Positions 17,134 to 24,747 of a stretch of DNA of 64,000 nucleotides are shown piece by piece. Under the pieces are notes generated by a model. It saw nothing but the letters and a program-made list of their open reading frames with translations. It was not told the DNA's origin and did no database searches. Made by a program: the position numbers and the translations under genes. Origin of the DNA: an uncultured Clostridia bacterium (GTDB taxonomy: Bacteria; Bacillota; Clostridia; Oscillospirales; Ruminococcaceae); assembly GCA_947632025.1 (NCBI GenBank), contig CANRNN010000008.1, forward strand, positions 1 through 64,000, in the 5' to 3' direction. Each line of letters begins with the position of its first letter. Within the stretch, counting starts at the first letter, position 1.

Positions 17134-17294
17134 AATTCTTTGAGGGGGAATACCCCGCATATATGGTCTGCACGGACGTGGAGCAGTATATGGCGGCGCT
17201 GTCCTACTTCCTCGAAAAGGACAAAAAGCCCGGCAAGCGCCAAAACGTCCAGTGGGCGTGGATAAAAGAGGAGAAGTTCCCGTTGAATAAATAA
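17130..17294 (+). CDS. Small ORF coupled to, or displaced C-terminus of, the upstream gene
   Basis: A 54-residue reading frame starts at a GTG that shares bases with the upstream TGA (GTGA) and ends at TAA 17292-17294. It contains KFFEGEYPAYMVCTDVEQYM and, near its end, VQWAWIKEEKFP. The codon use and the aromatic/acidic composition look like a real protein. Either it is a separate translationally coupled peptide or the last exon-like part of the 16471 gene moved out of frame by an indel. There is no independent Shine-Dalgarno sequence, which favours coupling or a frameshift. Confidence 0.5.
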   Translation: MKFFEGEYPAYMVCTDVEQYMAALSYFLEKDKKPGKRQNVQWAWIKEEKFPLNK

Positions 17295-17298
17295 AATT

Positions 17299-17331
17299 AA
17301 AGCCCCTACCACAGCGGTCGGGGCTTTTTAT
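17299..17331. terminator. Bidirectional terminator
   Basis: The stem AAAGCCCC/GGGGCTTT (17299-17306 with 17320-17327) with flanking A and T runs ends the island operon and, from the other strand, the Xre-type gene. Confidence 0.8.
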
Positions 17332-17519
17332 TTGTTGATTTTTCGATTATCTGTTCTGCCGAAAAGGTAGTCAAGCGATACATTAAAATAGTCGGCAAAC
17401 GCTATCAGCGTTTTGTAGTCGGCTTCCCGCGCACAAGTTTCATATCGGCTTACGGAATTTTGATTGAGGTCAAGGTCGATAGCCAGACGCACCTGCGAGA
17501 TGTGCTTTTCCTCCCGCAA
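17328..17519 (-). CDS. Xre-family helix-turn-helix regulator, 5' end apparently frameshifted
   Basis: The 63-residue frame has a clear Xre/Cro HTH: ISQVRLAIDLDLNQNSVSRY as helices 2-3, then DYKTLIAFADYFNVSLDYLF. The only start in the open frame is a TTG (17519) without a good ribosome binding site. The frame is open upstream, and the residues there (FFRLKELREEKH) complete helix 1. An ATG at 17547 would give this N-terminus only if the T7 run (17533-17539, read on the minus strand) were T6. So the gene is frameshifted, translated by slippage, or the run is a sequence error. The inverted repeats at 17563 and 17588 are candidate binding sites. Confidence 0.6.
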   Translation of the reverse strand: MREEKHISQVRLAIDLDLNQNSVSRYETCAREADYKTLIAFADYFNVSLDYLFGRTDNRKINK

Positions 17520-17553
17520 TTCTTTTAATCTGAAAAAAATTTTGCATACCCCC

Positions 17554-17582
17554 TTGACAAAATTATACCACTATGGTATAAT
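17554..17582 (+). promoter_or_regulatory. Promoter of split membrane/zinc-ribbon gene
   Basis: TTGACA (17554-17559), 17-base spacer, TATAAT (17577-17582). On the opposite strand a TATAAT (17567-17562) serves the Xre-type gene, so the promoters are divergent and overlapping. Confidence 0.75.
17563..17581. promoter_or_regulatory. Candidate operator 1 (TTATACCA-N3-TGGTATAA)
   Basis: A perfect 8-bp inverted repeat overlaps both divergent -10 boxes. It is well placed for autorepression by the adjacent Xre-type protein. Confidence 0.5.
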
Positions 17583-17587
17583 AAAAA

Positions 17588-17604
17588 TATCCCGATTTGG
17601 GATA
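17588..17604. promoter_or_regulatory. Candidate operator 2 (TATCCC-N5-GGGATA)
   Basis: A perfect 6-bp inverted repeat just downstream of the plus-strand -10 box. A further half-site (TTTGGGAT) follows at about 17615. Confidence 0.4.
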
Positions 17605-17659
17605 ATTTATTTATTTGGGATGAAATTTTCTTAAATAAATATATGATAAGGAGGAAATT

Positions 17660-17944
17660 ATGAGTCAAGACCCTATAAAAAAGAGCAAAGTTAATTTTGT
17701 TTGTATGATTATTGCTTTATCTACGTTTGGTTTATGTATTTTGAGCTAAGTAGGATTGGGCTGTTATGCAAATTTGCGACCACGTTTAAATCTTCCGGAA
17801 AAGGGGTCAAGCATATCCTGCGAAGTATGTCACCGTGATTTTAGCGATTCCACGAACAAAAAGTATGTAAACAGAACAGGTATGTGCCGCCAGTGCTATA
17901 AAAATTTCTGCTATGCCACCGGTAAGGAATTTAAGGAATACTAA
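17660..17944 (+). pseudogene. Membrane-anchored zinc-ribbon protein, interrupted by in-frame TAA
   Basis: From ATG 17660 (AAGGAGG five bases upstream) the frame encodes 29 residues: a basic start (MSQDPIKKSK) and a hydrophobic segment (VNFVCMIIALSTFGLCILS). It then meets TAA at 17747. The same frame continues as VGLGCYANL and a zinc-ribbon-like domain with CEVCHRDF and CRQCYKNF, ending at TAA 17944. The hydrophobic segment spans the stop, which suggests one protein of about 94 residues broken by a nonsense mutation. Alternatives: a 29-residue membrane peptide plus a 62-residue protein starting at TTG 17756 with a poor ribosome binding site. Confidence 0.55.
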
Positions 17945-17948
17945 AGCA

Positions 17949-17971
17949 AAGTTTCTGAACAAAAAATCCCC
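17949..17971 (+). repeat. 23-bp direct repeat flanking higBA, left copy
   Basis: AAGTTTCTGAACAAAAAATC plus CCC matches 18687-18709 at 22 of 23 bases. The right copy covers the last codons of the antitoxin gene, so the left copy looks like the remnant of a duplicated antitoxin 3' end. Confidence 0.8.
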
Positions 17972-17973
17972 TC

Positions 17974-18002
17974 TTGACAAAATTAAATTAAAGGTGTATA
18001 AT
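17974..18002 (+). promoter_or_regulatory. Promoter of higBA-type pair
   Basis: TTGACA (17974-17979), 17-base spacer, TATAAT (17997-18002), 43 bases before the toxin start. Confidence 0.8.
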
Positions 18003-18007
18003 AGAAA

Positions 18008-18025
18008 TATAGGATATATCCTATA
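18008..18025. promoter_or_regulatory. 18-bp palindromic operator of higBA-type pair
   Basis: The perfect palindrome TATAGGATATATCCTATA lies just after the -10 box, at the expected transcription start. It is the expected place for autorepression by the antitoxin. Confidence 0.6.
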
Positions 18026-18044
18026 ATGTATGGAGCGGATAACA

Positions 18045-18407
18045 ATGACCGACTTTGAAATAATATTCTATAAGACAAGCGCCGGGGCTTGTCCCGTAAG
18101 GGATTTTCTCGATAAAACGGACGTAAAATTACGCGCTAAAATATTATGGACGATTCAGCTTGCCAAAGAATTTGGCAACCGTCTTCCGGAACCATATTCA
18201 AAATCGCTTGAGGACGGAATTTTTGAGCTGAGAACAAAAGTCGGGTCGGATATTTCAAGAGTGCTGTACTTCTTTTTGGACGGTGGAAAGATCATTCTTA
18301 CAAACGGTTTTATCAAGAAAACACAGAAAACTCCGCGCTGTGAAATCGACTTGGCTAAAAGATACCGCAGCGATTATATCAAACGAAAGGGTGAGGAAAA
18401 TGTCTGA
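18045..18407 (+). CDS. HigB/Gp49-like toxin (RelE superfamily)
   Basis: The 120-residue protein matches the phage-derived Gp49-like/HigB family of mRNA-cleaving toxins that act on the ribosome. It has PVRDFLD near 18, a helix with LRAKILWTIQLAKEFG, then LEDGIFELRTKVGSDISRVL and FLDGGKIILTNGFIKKTQKT, the core strands with basic residues. The ATG at 18045 is chosen because GGAG lies nine bases upstream; an ATG at 18030 has none. It overlaps the antitoxin start by eight bases, and toxin-first order is typical of higBA. Confidence 0.85.
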   Translation: MTDFEIIFYKTSAGACPVRDFLDKTDVKLRAKILWTIQLAKEFGNRLPEPYSKSLEDGIFELRTKVGSDISRVLYFFLDGGKIILTNGFIKKTQKTPRCEIDLAKRYRSDYIKRKGEENV

Positions 18408-18696
18408 CGATCTTCAAAAATATCTGGAGGAACAGCTTCGTGATCCCGAATTCAACGCGGAATACAAAGGGTATGAAACCGAATTCGGCGTTGTCCGCGC
18501 ACTTATCAAAGCAAGGAGCGAGGCGGGTATAACTCAAGAGGAGCTTTCTAGGCGCACGGGTATTTCACAGGGCGACATCAGCAAAATCGAAAACGGCACC
18601 GCAAATCCTTCCGTCAGAACGCTTAAACGCCTTGCAAAGGGTATGAACACCGAACTAAAGATAGAATTTGTCCGCTCAAACGAAAAAAGTTTCTGA
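18400..18696 (+). CDS. HigA-like antitoxin (Xre HTH)
   Basis: The 98-residue protein has a leading helix region (DDLQKYLEEQLRDPEFNAEY) that is probably the toxin-contacting part. An Xre HTH follows at about 35-80 (ITQEELSRRTGISQGDISKI, ENGTANPSVRTLKRLA). The start overlaps the toxin stop, with GAGG upstream. It should neutralise the toxin and repress the promoter at the 18008 palindrome. The last codons fall in the right copy of the 23-bp repeat. Confidence 0.85.
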   Translation: MSDDLQKYLEEQLRDPEFNAEYKGYETEFGVVRALIKARSEAGITQEELSRRTGISQGDISKIENGTANPSVRTLKRLAKGMNTELKIEFVRSNEKSF

Positions 18697-18709
18697 ACAA
18701 ACAATCCCC
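18687..18709 (+). repeat. 23-bp direct repeat flanking higBA, right copy
   Basis: One mismatch to 17949-17971. It covers the antitoxin stop codon and the first arm of the following terminator. Confidence 0.8.
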
Positions 18710-18738
18710 CGCTCCACACGGAACGGGGGATTTTTTAT
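18703..18738. terminator. Terminator after higBA-type pair
   Basis: The stem AATCCCCCG/CGGGGGATT (18703-18711 with 18724-18732) is followed by a T run. It can also serve the convergent gene at 18743. Confidence 0.8.
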
Positions 18739-18742
18739 TTAT

Positions 18743-19303
18743 TCACCATTCGACTCCACTTAGCCTCAGCACCGCGAAATCTCCCTCTTCCAGAGTATAC
18801 GGCGGATTTGCGGACTTGAATTTTTCGCGCGCCGCAAGATACTCTCGAAGCTCCTCCTCGGTTTGGAAAAGCCCGTTTTCGTTGAGCTTGAACTGCGGAA
18901 ATACAAACGGTATCTCGTTATACACCGCCGAATAATTATCTCCCCGAATGTAAGCGTAATCATATCCGAGAAATCTTGTTTTAAGTTTCGGAAGCTCGGC
19001 GGCAGGTTCGGGAATATCGCTCTCGACCAGCAGTATTCTGAAACGTATCCCGCGCTTTTCGGATTCCTCGACATACTTTTGAATGTAGCTCATTTCCGTG
19101 CAGGCGGCAACGTGCGTGTGATTTTCGAGATCGTAATAGGTGAAGTTGATATTCTCATCATAATACGGTTCAAACACTGCCGAAAGCTCTTTGTCGTCAT
19201 TGAAATACCAGTTCTCGCCCGTATTTTCGCTGAACCTGCTTCCGTCAATACCCTTGTAGGGATTATCAATGTATTTCTGAATTACTAGTCCGTTTGTGTA
19301 CAT
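18743..19303 (-). CDS. Unknown protein
   Basis: The 186-residue protein is acidic and rich in Tyr and Phe, with no signal peptide or membrane segment and no family I recognise. Features are a possible alpha/beta core with RGIRFRILLVESDIPEPAAE near 85 and FLGYDYAYIRGDNYSAVYNE near 110, followed by a helical EEELREYLAAREKF segment and a C-terminal strand (GDFAVLRLSGVEW). It is convergent with the toxin-antitoxin pair and apparently monocistronic. Confidence 0.6.
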   Translation of the reverse strand: MYTNGLVIQKYIDNPYKGIDGSRFSENTGENWYFNDDKELSAVFEPYYDENINFTYYDLENHTHVAACTEMSYIQKYVEESEKRGIRFRILLVESDIPEPAAELPKLKTRFLGYDYAYIRGDNYSAVYNEIPFVFPQFKLNENGLFQTEEELREYLAAREKFKSANPPYTLEEGDFAVLRLSGVEW

Positions 19304-19361
19304 AATTCTCCATAAGATTCTTACGGCTTTTCAAAAGTTGCTGACTTACCAATAACCAGAT

Positions 19362-21248
19362 TTACACCTTGCAGTATATAACCGCATAATCAAACGGTGC
19401 TACCGTTATCTTCCCGTCACGGATACCCTTTCCGTAGCGGTCGAATGCCGGCTCGAAATCGTAGAACATCGCCGTTTCCTCGTTCTTTAACTCAAACGTG
19501 TGTCCCCTTGTCGATTTGTTGAGGTAGATTATCGCAGCCTCACGGGTGATCTTGTCGCATCTCGCGAACACGCAGACTTTGTCGTCGCATTCGATAAATC
19601 TCATATCGCCCTGCTCGAAAGCCCTTGTCCCGTGCCGTATCTCCGACAGCTTCCTTGTGAAATCTATAAGGTCGGGATTCTCCTGTCCCCACGGATAGCA
19701 CCGCCTGTTGAACGGGTCACGGTAGCCCTCCATTCCCGCCTCGTCGCCGTAATATATCGACGGTATCCCCGGCAGGAAGAATTGCAGCACCATCGCGCAT
19801 TTCAGCAGCGCTGTTCCGTACAGATACTGCGCTCCGTCGAGATAACGCTCGCTTTGCCAGTCCTTGTCGTGCCAGCCGACTTCCTCGCCGCCCAGACGCG
19901 TCAAAGCGCGTTCCGTGTCGTGCGTCGAAAGGAAATTCATAAGCATATCCACCGCGGGCTTCGGGTAGTGGTCGAGTATAGTCAGAATACTGTCCTTGAA
20001 CATTCCCGCGTCCGCATATTTTACATAATTCAAGATAGCTTCCTTGAACGGATAGTTCATAACGCTGTCCAGCTGACCGCCGATAAGATAGCGCCTGCGA
20101 ACGCCGTAGCTCTCTTTGTTGGAAGCGTCCTCCCATACCTCGCCGTAAATTATTTTGTCGCCGCCCATTTTCTTTACGGCAACATTCAGATTGTCAAGGA
20201 ATTCGTCGGGAAGCTCGTCCGCCACATCAAGCCGCCAGCCCTTTGCGCCGAGCTTTATCCACTTCTGGAGTATACCGCCGTCGCCGCAGATATAGTTTGT
20301 GTATTCGGGATTGTTTTCATTGACGTTCGGAAGCGTTGAAATTCCCCACCAGCTGTCGTAGGTATCGGGATACCCGATAAACGAGTACCACGGGAAATAC
20401 GGGCTGTTTTTGTCACGGTAAGCTCCCGTATGCTCGCCGTACCGTCCGAATTTGTTGAAATATACGGAATCCGCGCCCGTATGCGAGAAAACTCCGTCAA
20501 GGATAACATCTATCCCCATTTCCTTTGCTTTTTTGCACAGCTCCGAAAAATCCTCTTCCGTTCCGAGAAGCGGGTCGATTTTCTCGTAATTCGCCGTGTT
20601 GTAGCGGTGGTTTTCGTGAGCCTCAAAAATCGGGTTAAGATACAAAATTGTCACGCCCAGACTTTTGATATACGGTAGTTTTTCTATAATTCCCTTAAGG
20701 TCGCCGCCGAAATAGTCGTTGTTGCGGACTATTCCTTTTTCGTCGGGTCGGTAGTAAGGAGTACCGTACCAGTCGTCCCGCATTATCCTGTCAGTCGGAA
20801 CGCCCTCGTGTTTTTCGCCGCTTTTAGCGAATCTGTCGGGGAATATCTGATACATGACCCCGCCGCGGATAGACGCGGGAGTATACAGATTTTCGTCGAA
20901 CACTGTCAGCTGAAACAGCTCCTCACCCTCGAAGACGCCTTCGCTTGCTCCGTGCCGCTTGATGTAGCGCCGTCTGCCGTCAAGGATACAGGTGAAGTAG
21001 TAGTGGTGAACTCCCGTATTATTCGGAGTAAACACGCAGGAGAAAATATTATCTTCTCCGCTTTCGTCCTGAAGCGCAAGCTCGATAAATCTCTCCTTAT
21101 ACCCCGGTCGGAACATCACCAGCGTCAGTCCCGTCACCTGCATTATTTTCGGTATCCTCACATTGAACATTGACGGCTGACCGCGCCTTATTGCTCCGAA
21201 AGGGTGCTTATAACTGGTATCAAAGCAGTCAAAAAGAGGCAAGTTCAT
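19362..21248 (-). CDS. GH13 glycoside hydrolase, neopullulanase/cyclomaltodextrinase-like
   Basis: The 628-residue protein has an N-terminal beta-sandwich extension (about 1-120, CBM34-like by position). A GH13 (beta/alpha)8 barrel follows from about 130. The conserved regions are DVILDGVFSHTG (region I), GWRLDVADEL (II, nucleophile Asp), IIYGEVWED (III, acid/base Glu) and FLSTHDTER (IV, transition-state Asp), then a C-terminal beta domain. The MYQIFPDRF start of the barrel and the length fit intracellular maltodextrin-acting enzymes. There is no signal peptide, so it should act on imported or stored alpha-glucans together with the phosphorylase downstream of it on the map. Start: ATG with GGAG upstream. 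Confidence 0.85.
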   Translation of the reverse strand: MNLPLFDCFDTSYKHPFGAIRRGQPSMFNVRIPKIMQVTGLTLVMFRPGYKERFIELALQDESGEDNIFSCVFTPNNTGVHHYYFTCILDGRRRYIKRHGASEGVFEGEELFQLTVFDENLYTPASIRGGVMYQIFPDRFAKSGEKHEGVPTDRIMRDDWYGTPYYRPDEKGIVRNNDYFGGDLKGIIEKLPYIKSLGVTILYLNPIFEAHENHRYNTANYEKIDPLLGTEEDFSELCKKAKEMGIDVILDGVFSHTGADSVYFNKFGRYGEHTGAYRDKNSPYFPWYSFIGYPDTYDSWWGISTLPNVNENNPEYTNYICGDGGILQKWIKLGAKGWRLDVADELPDEFLDNLNVAVKKMGGDKIIYGEVWEDASNKESYGVRRRYLIGGQLDSVMNYPFKEAILNYVKYADAGMFKDSILTILDHYPKPAVDMLMNFLSTHDTERALTRLGGEEVGWHDKDWQSERYLDGAQYLYGTALLKCAMVLQFFLPGIPSIYYGDEAGMEGYRDPFNRRCYPWGQENPDLIDFTRKLSEIRHGTRAFEQGDMRFIECDDKVCVFARCDKITREAAIIYLNKSTRGHTFELKNEETAMFYDFEPAFDRYGKGIRDGKITVAPFDYAVIYCKV

Positions 21249-21466
21249 AATGCTCCTGTTCTCCTAACGTGAAATTTATCCCCTCACCCGCCCTGCGGCA
21301 ACGTCAGCGCTGTGGCAGTAAAAATAACAGTAACAATGCGCTTGTAGCAATTTGAGCATAACAATAAAACGGAGATTTGAACCCCTGCGTTTGCTCCGAA
21401 CGCGACCACCCGAACTTTTCCTCGTTCGGAAAGGCAGCGCTCGCCCGTTACCGCACTCAAAAACGC

Positions 21467-21919
21467 TTAAAGAAGCTCCGTGTTCCAGTTAAGCGTTTGA
21501 ATTTTAACGTCCGTTTCCCGAAATTCCTTTTCCAGAGCGTCTACCTGTTTTCTAAGCTCCGCGACGTTTACCGTGCTTAATATTCTTATCTCCGAGCGAA
21601 GTCCGCGCGGGATTTTCTTTGACGCCGCGTCAAGAAACGCGCGCATAACGTCTATCTTAGTCCTAACGCAGTCTTTGTGCGCGATAAGCTCGGTAAGCGT
21701 TTTCCCGTCAGAAACGGTTTTCGCATTCGTAAGGTTAATTCTGCCTACAAGCTCCTCTTGCTGAATTATAAGCTCGTTAAGCTCTAAAATCAGGTCGGCG
21801 GGGTTTTCGGCGGGCTTTTCGCCCTCTTGAACAAGCGCGTTGTTCTGAAGTCGTACATTCAGCTGCGCCGTTCTCTTTGCAATATCCGCTCTTAAATTAA
21901 GAGCCTCGGCTAATTTCAA
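21467..21919 (-). CDS. DIP1984 family protein
   Basis: The 150-residue, highly helical, coiled-coil-like protein resembles the DIP1984 family. Features are MKLAEALNLRADIAKR at the start, ELNELIIQQEELVGRINLTN near 50 and ALEKEFRETDVKIQTLNWNT at the end. Relatives include septicolysin-like sequences, but the function is not established. The start is TTG at 21919 with GGGAGG seven bases upstream. It is likely cytosolic. Confidence 0.7.
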   Translation of the reverse strand: MKLAEALNLRADIAKRTAQLNVRLQNNALVQEGEKPAENPADLILELNELIIQQEELVGRINLTNAKTVSDGKTLTELIAHKDCVRTKIDVMRAFLDAASKKIPRGLRSEIRILSTVNVAELRKQVDALEKEFRETDVKIQTLNWNTELL

Positions 21920-21940
21920 AGAAATTCCTCCCCATATAAA

Positions 21941-21972
21941 TCTTCTCTCCCCCGTTTTTCAGGGGGAGAAGA
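21941..21972 (-). terminator. Terminator after glycogen phosphorylase gene
   Basis: The stem TCTCCCCC/GGGGGAGA (21946-21953 with 21962-21969) lies 30 bases past the glgP stop, with an AT-rich tail on the minus strand. Confidence 0.6.
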
Positions 21973-22001
21973 CTTAATTAAACTAAGGAACAGAAAAGAG
22001 T

Positions 22002-24398
22002 TTACTTCAAATTCCAGATGTCGCGTGCGTAGTCCTGCACTGCCCTGTCCGCAGAGAATCTTCCTGCGCCGGCGATGTTGTACAGCGACTTTTTGTTCCA
22101 CTCGTCCTGATTCTTGTAGATCTGACTGATATACGCCTGTGTTCCGCGGTAGCTGTCGAAGTCCGCAAGCGCCATATAGTAGTCCTTATTCCTGATGGAA
22201 TCCGCAAGCTCGTTGAACGTAGCGCCGTTTATGCCGTTGTACATTCTCTGCATTACGTCGCGTATAGTGGGATTGTTGTCGATATAGCTCTGAGGATTAT
22301 ATCCCTTTATTCTCATTTCGTTCACTTCGGGAGTTCTCATACCGAATATGAAGATGTTGTCCGTGCCTACTGCCTCGTGAATCTCGACGTTCGCGCCGTC
22401 GTAGGTTCCCAGTGTCAGAGCGCCGTTCAGCATAAGCTTCATATTGCCCGTACCCGAAGCCTCCGTTCCCGCAAGGGATATCTGTTCGGAAATTTCCGCC
22501 GCAGGCATAAGGATCTCCGAAAGCGTTACTCTGTAGTCCTCAAGGAACACCACCGCTAGTTTCTCGCGCAGAACGGGGTCGTGCTTTATCTCTTCGCCTA
22601 TGCACCATATCATCTTGATTATCTGCTTTGCGATATAGTATCCGGGCGCTGCCTTTGACGCGAAAATATAGGTTTTCGGCACGAACGGCGCGGAGGGATT
22701 CTGTTTGAGGAAGTTGTAGTCCGCGAGGATATTCATGGCGTTCAGCTGCTGACGCTTATACTCGTGAAGTCTTTTTACCTGTACATCGAAGATCGAATCG
22801 AGGTTGAGCTTCACGCCTGCGGTTTTTTCAACGTACTCCGCGAATTTTTCCTTGTTTGCACGTTTTATCTTGCCGAGCTGTTCAAGAACGCTCTTATCGT
22901 TTGCGAACACCTGGAACTTGATAAGCTCCGACGCGTCCTTTTTGAATCCGTCGCCTATACATTCCGTAAGCAGGTTTGTAAGTCCCGGATTGCTTTGCAG
23001 CAGCCAACGGCGGTAAGCTATACCGTTGGTGACGTTCTTGAACTGATGCGGCTTGTCGAGGTATTGCAGATGAAAAACGTCGTCCTTTATTATCTGACTG
23101 TGGAGCTTGGAAACGCCGTTTACGGAGTGCGAAGCTGCCACGCAGAGGTTTGCCATATGGATCTTGCCGTCCTTGATGATGGACATTTTTGAAACCTTGT
23201 CGCCGTCGCCTGTTCTGTTCTGGAGATCCTCGCAGTAGCGGCGGTTTATCTCGCAGATAAGCTGATAGATTCTGGGCAGTATCTGCTGTACAAGTGACTG
23301 ATCCCATTTTTCGAGAGCCTCAGCCATAACTGTATGGTTGGTATACGCGAAAGTATTCGTAACGATATGCCATGCCTGCTCCCAGCCGTAGCCGCATTCG
23401 TCAAGCAATATTCTCATAAGCTCCGGTATAGCGAGCGTCGGGTGGGTATCGTTTATGTGTATAGCAACTTTCTCGTGGAAGTTGTTCATACTTCCGTAGA
23501 CTTTCATATGGCGCATTACGATATCGCCGATGGACGCCGCGCACATAAAGTACTGCTGACGCAGACGCAGCGCCTTACCCTCGGCGTGGTTGTCGTTGGG
23601 GTAAAGCACCTTTGAGATGGAATGTGCGATATTGTTCGCGCCCAGAGCCTTGGTGTAATCTCCGGTATTGAACGCGTTCATATCGAAGGACATAGCCTCC
23701 GCGCTCCACAGACGCAGCTTGGAAACTCCCTCCGAATCGTAACCCGAAACATACATATCGTAAGGCACGGCGTTTACGCTGTTGTAGTTTACATGCTGGA
23801 GCTGATGATAGCCGTCCTCCCACGTTTCGTTTATCTGACCGTCGAAGCGAACCTCGACCGCCTGATCTGGAACGGGTACCAGCCACGCGCCTCCTCCCGG
23901 AAGCCAGTTGTCGGGAAGCTCGCTCTGCCAGCCGTCAACTATTTTCTGTTTGAAAATACCGTATTCATATCTGATAGAGTAGCCTGTTGCGGGATAGCCG
24001 CAGGTCGCCAGTCCGTCCATATAGCAAGCTGCCAGTCTGCCCAGACCGCCGTTTCCGAGTCCTGCGTCGGGCTCTTCTTCGTACACTCTGTCGATCTTCA
24101 CGCCTATTTCCTCAAGAGCCTTTTCGGTTTCGTCCTGCATACCGAGGTTATAGAGCGAAGTTTTAAGGGAGCGTCCCATCAGGAACTCCATAGAGAGGTA
24201 GTATATTTGCTTTCTGCCTTTAGAGTTGCACTCGTGCATAAACTTATGGCGTTTTTCCTTCATAAGGTTTACGACTATCGTTGACAGTGCGCGGTAAACC
24301 TGTGTTACGGACGCGTTTTTCGCGTCCGTTCTGAAATCGAACTCAAGGATCGAAGTCAGCTGTTTGAGTATTTCTTCTTTGTTTATCGGTGATTTCAT
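22002..24398 (-). CDS. glgP: Glycogen/maltodextrin phosphorylase (GT35)
   Basis: The 798-residue protein releases glucose 1-phosphate from alpha-1,4-glucans with PLP as cofactor. Family signs are YLSMEFLMGRSLKTSLYNLG near 75, DAGLGNGGLGRLAACYMDGL near 110, IHINDTHPTLAIPELMR near 325 and, near the C-terminus, the PLP-lysine region EASGTGNMKLMLNGALTLGT (the Lys binds PLP). Length matches bacterial phosphorylases. The ATG at 24398 has GAAAGGGG nine bases upstream; a frame open 37 codons further up lacks similarity. Cytosolic. Partner of the GH13 enzymes at 19362 and 49508 in alpha-glucan turnover. Confidence 0.93.
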   Translation of the reverse strand: MKSPINKEEILKQLTSILEFDFRTDAKNASVTQVYRALSTIVVNLMKEKRHKFMHECNSKGRKQIYYLSMEFLMGRSLKTSLYNLGMQDETEKALEEIGVKIDRVYEEEPDAGLGNGGLGRLAACYMDGLATCGYPATGYSIRYEYGIFKQKIVDGWQSELPDNWLPGGGAWLVPVPDQAVEVRFDGQINETWEDGYHQLQHVNYNSVNAVPYDMYVSGYDSEGVSKLRLWSAEAMSFDMNAFNTGDYTKALGANNIAHSISKVLYPNDNHAEGKALRLRQQYFMCAASIGDIVMRHMKVYGSMNNFHEKVAIHINDTHPTLAIPELMRILLDECGYGWEQAWHIVTNTFAYTNHTVMAEALEKWDQSLVQQILPRIYQLICEINRRYCEDLQNRTGDGDKVSKMSIIKDGKIHMANLCVAASHSVNGVSKLHSQIIKDDVFHLQYLDKPHQFKNVTNGIAYRRWLLQSNPGLTNLLTECIGDGFKKDASELIKFQVFANDKSVLEQLGKIKRANKEKFAEYVEKTAGVKLNLDSIFDVQVKRLHEYKRQQLNAMNILADYNFLKQNPSAPFVPKTYIFASKAAPGYYIAKQIIKMIWCIGEEIKHDPVLREKLAVVFLEDYRVTLSEILMPAAEISEQISLAGTEASGTGNMKLMLNGALTLGTYDGANVEIHEAVGTDNIFIFGMRTPEVNEMRIKGYNPQSYIDNNPTIRDVMQRMYNGINGATFNELADSIRNKDYYMALADFDSYRGTQAYISQIYKNQDEWNKKSLYNIAGAGRFSADRAVQDYARDIWNLK

Positions 24399-24467
24399 TG
24401 AATCAAACCCCTTTCGTAGTATCTGATTTGTTCCGCGAGGGCGAAACGGGCTAATATACATATGTTT

Positions 24468-24496
24468 ATTATACACTATTTTTTTATTTTTTTCAA
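24468..24496 (-). promoter_or_regulatory. Promoter of glgP
   Basis: On the minus strand TTGAAA (24496-24491), 17-base AT-rich spacer, TATAAT (24473-24468). Confidence 0.7.
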
Positions 24497-24576
24497 GGGA
24501 TTTGTGCAATTACTGTAAATTGATACAATTTCAACCGCTATTTTTCGTCATTTTCAACAAAAATCGCCCTAAAAAA

Positions 24577-24747
24577 CTATTGTTTTCGGGCAAGGAAATA
24601 GTCGTCCGTCGGGTCGTAGTACGGACAGTCTGTATTTGACCCCGTGAGGAAGCGGTACATTTCGTCCTCGTCGAGATTGACAAGGCAGGTATAGCAGTCG
24701 CTTTCCTCATCATAAACATAATTTGAGCAGTCGTCACAGTTGCTCAT
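24577..24747 (-). CDS. Small cysteine-rich protein, DUF6472-like
   Basis: A 56-residue acidic protein begins MSNCDDCSNYVYDEESDCYT, continues CLVNLDEDEMYRFLTG, and ends with a CPYY element and ARKQ. Four to five Cys in CxxC-like spacing suggest metal binding. The pattern matches my memory of the DUF6472 family, found widely in Oscillospirales and Lachnospirales; no function is known. It starts a few bases after a short basic frame (see 24748-24919), downstream of the glycosyltransferase gene. Codon pattern and composition support it over the overlapping frame on the same strand. Confidence 0.7.
   Translation of the reverse strand: MSNCDDCSNYVYDEESDCYTCLVNLDEDEMYRFLTGSNTDCPYYDPTDDYFLARKQ

Noticed and set aside
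14904..17294. Complete polymorphic toxin system
   Set aside because: Only candidate immunity-like genes are present; no secreted toxin, WXG100 or LXG protein, or Rhs repeat gene was seen.
17328..18740. Prophage or integrative element
   Set aside because: No integrase, recombinase, transposase or structural phage gene; only Xre and toxin-antitoxin genes with short repeats.
21360..21450. tRNA-like sequence on the minus strand (a GGTTCAAATC T-loop-like stretch)
   Set aside because: The T stem has mismatches and no anticodon or acceptor arm can be formed, so it is at most a fragment.
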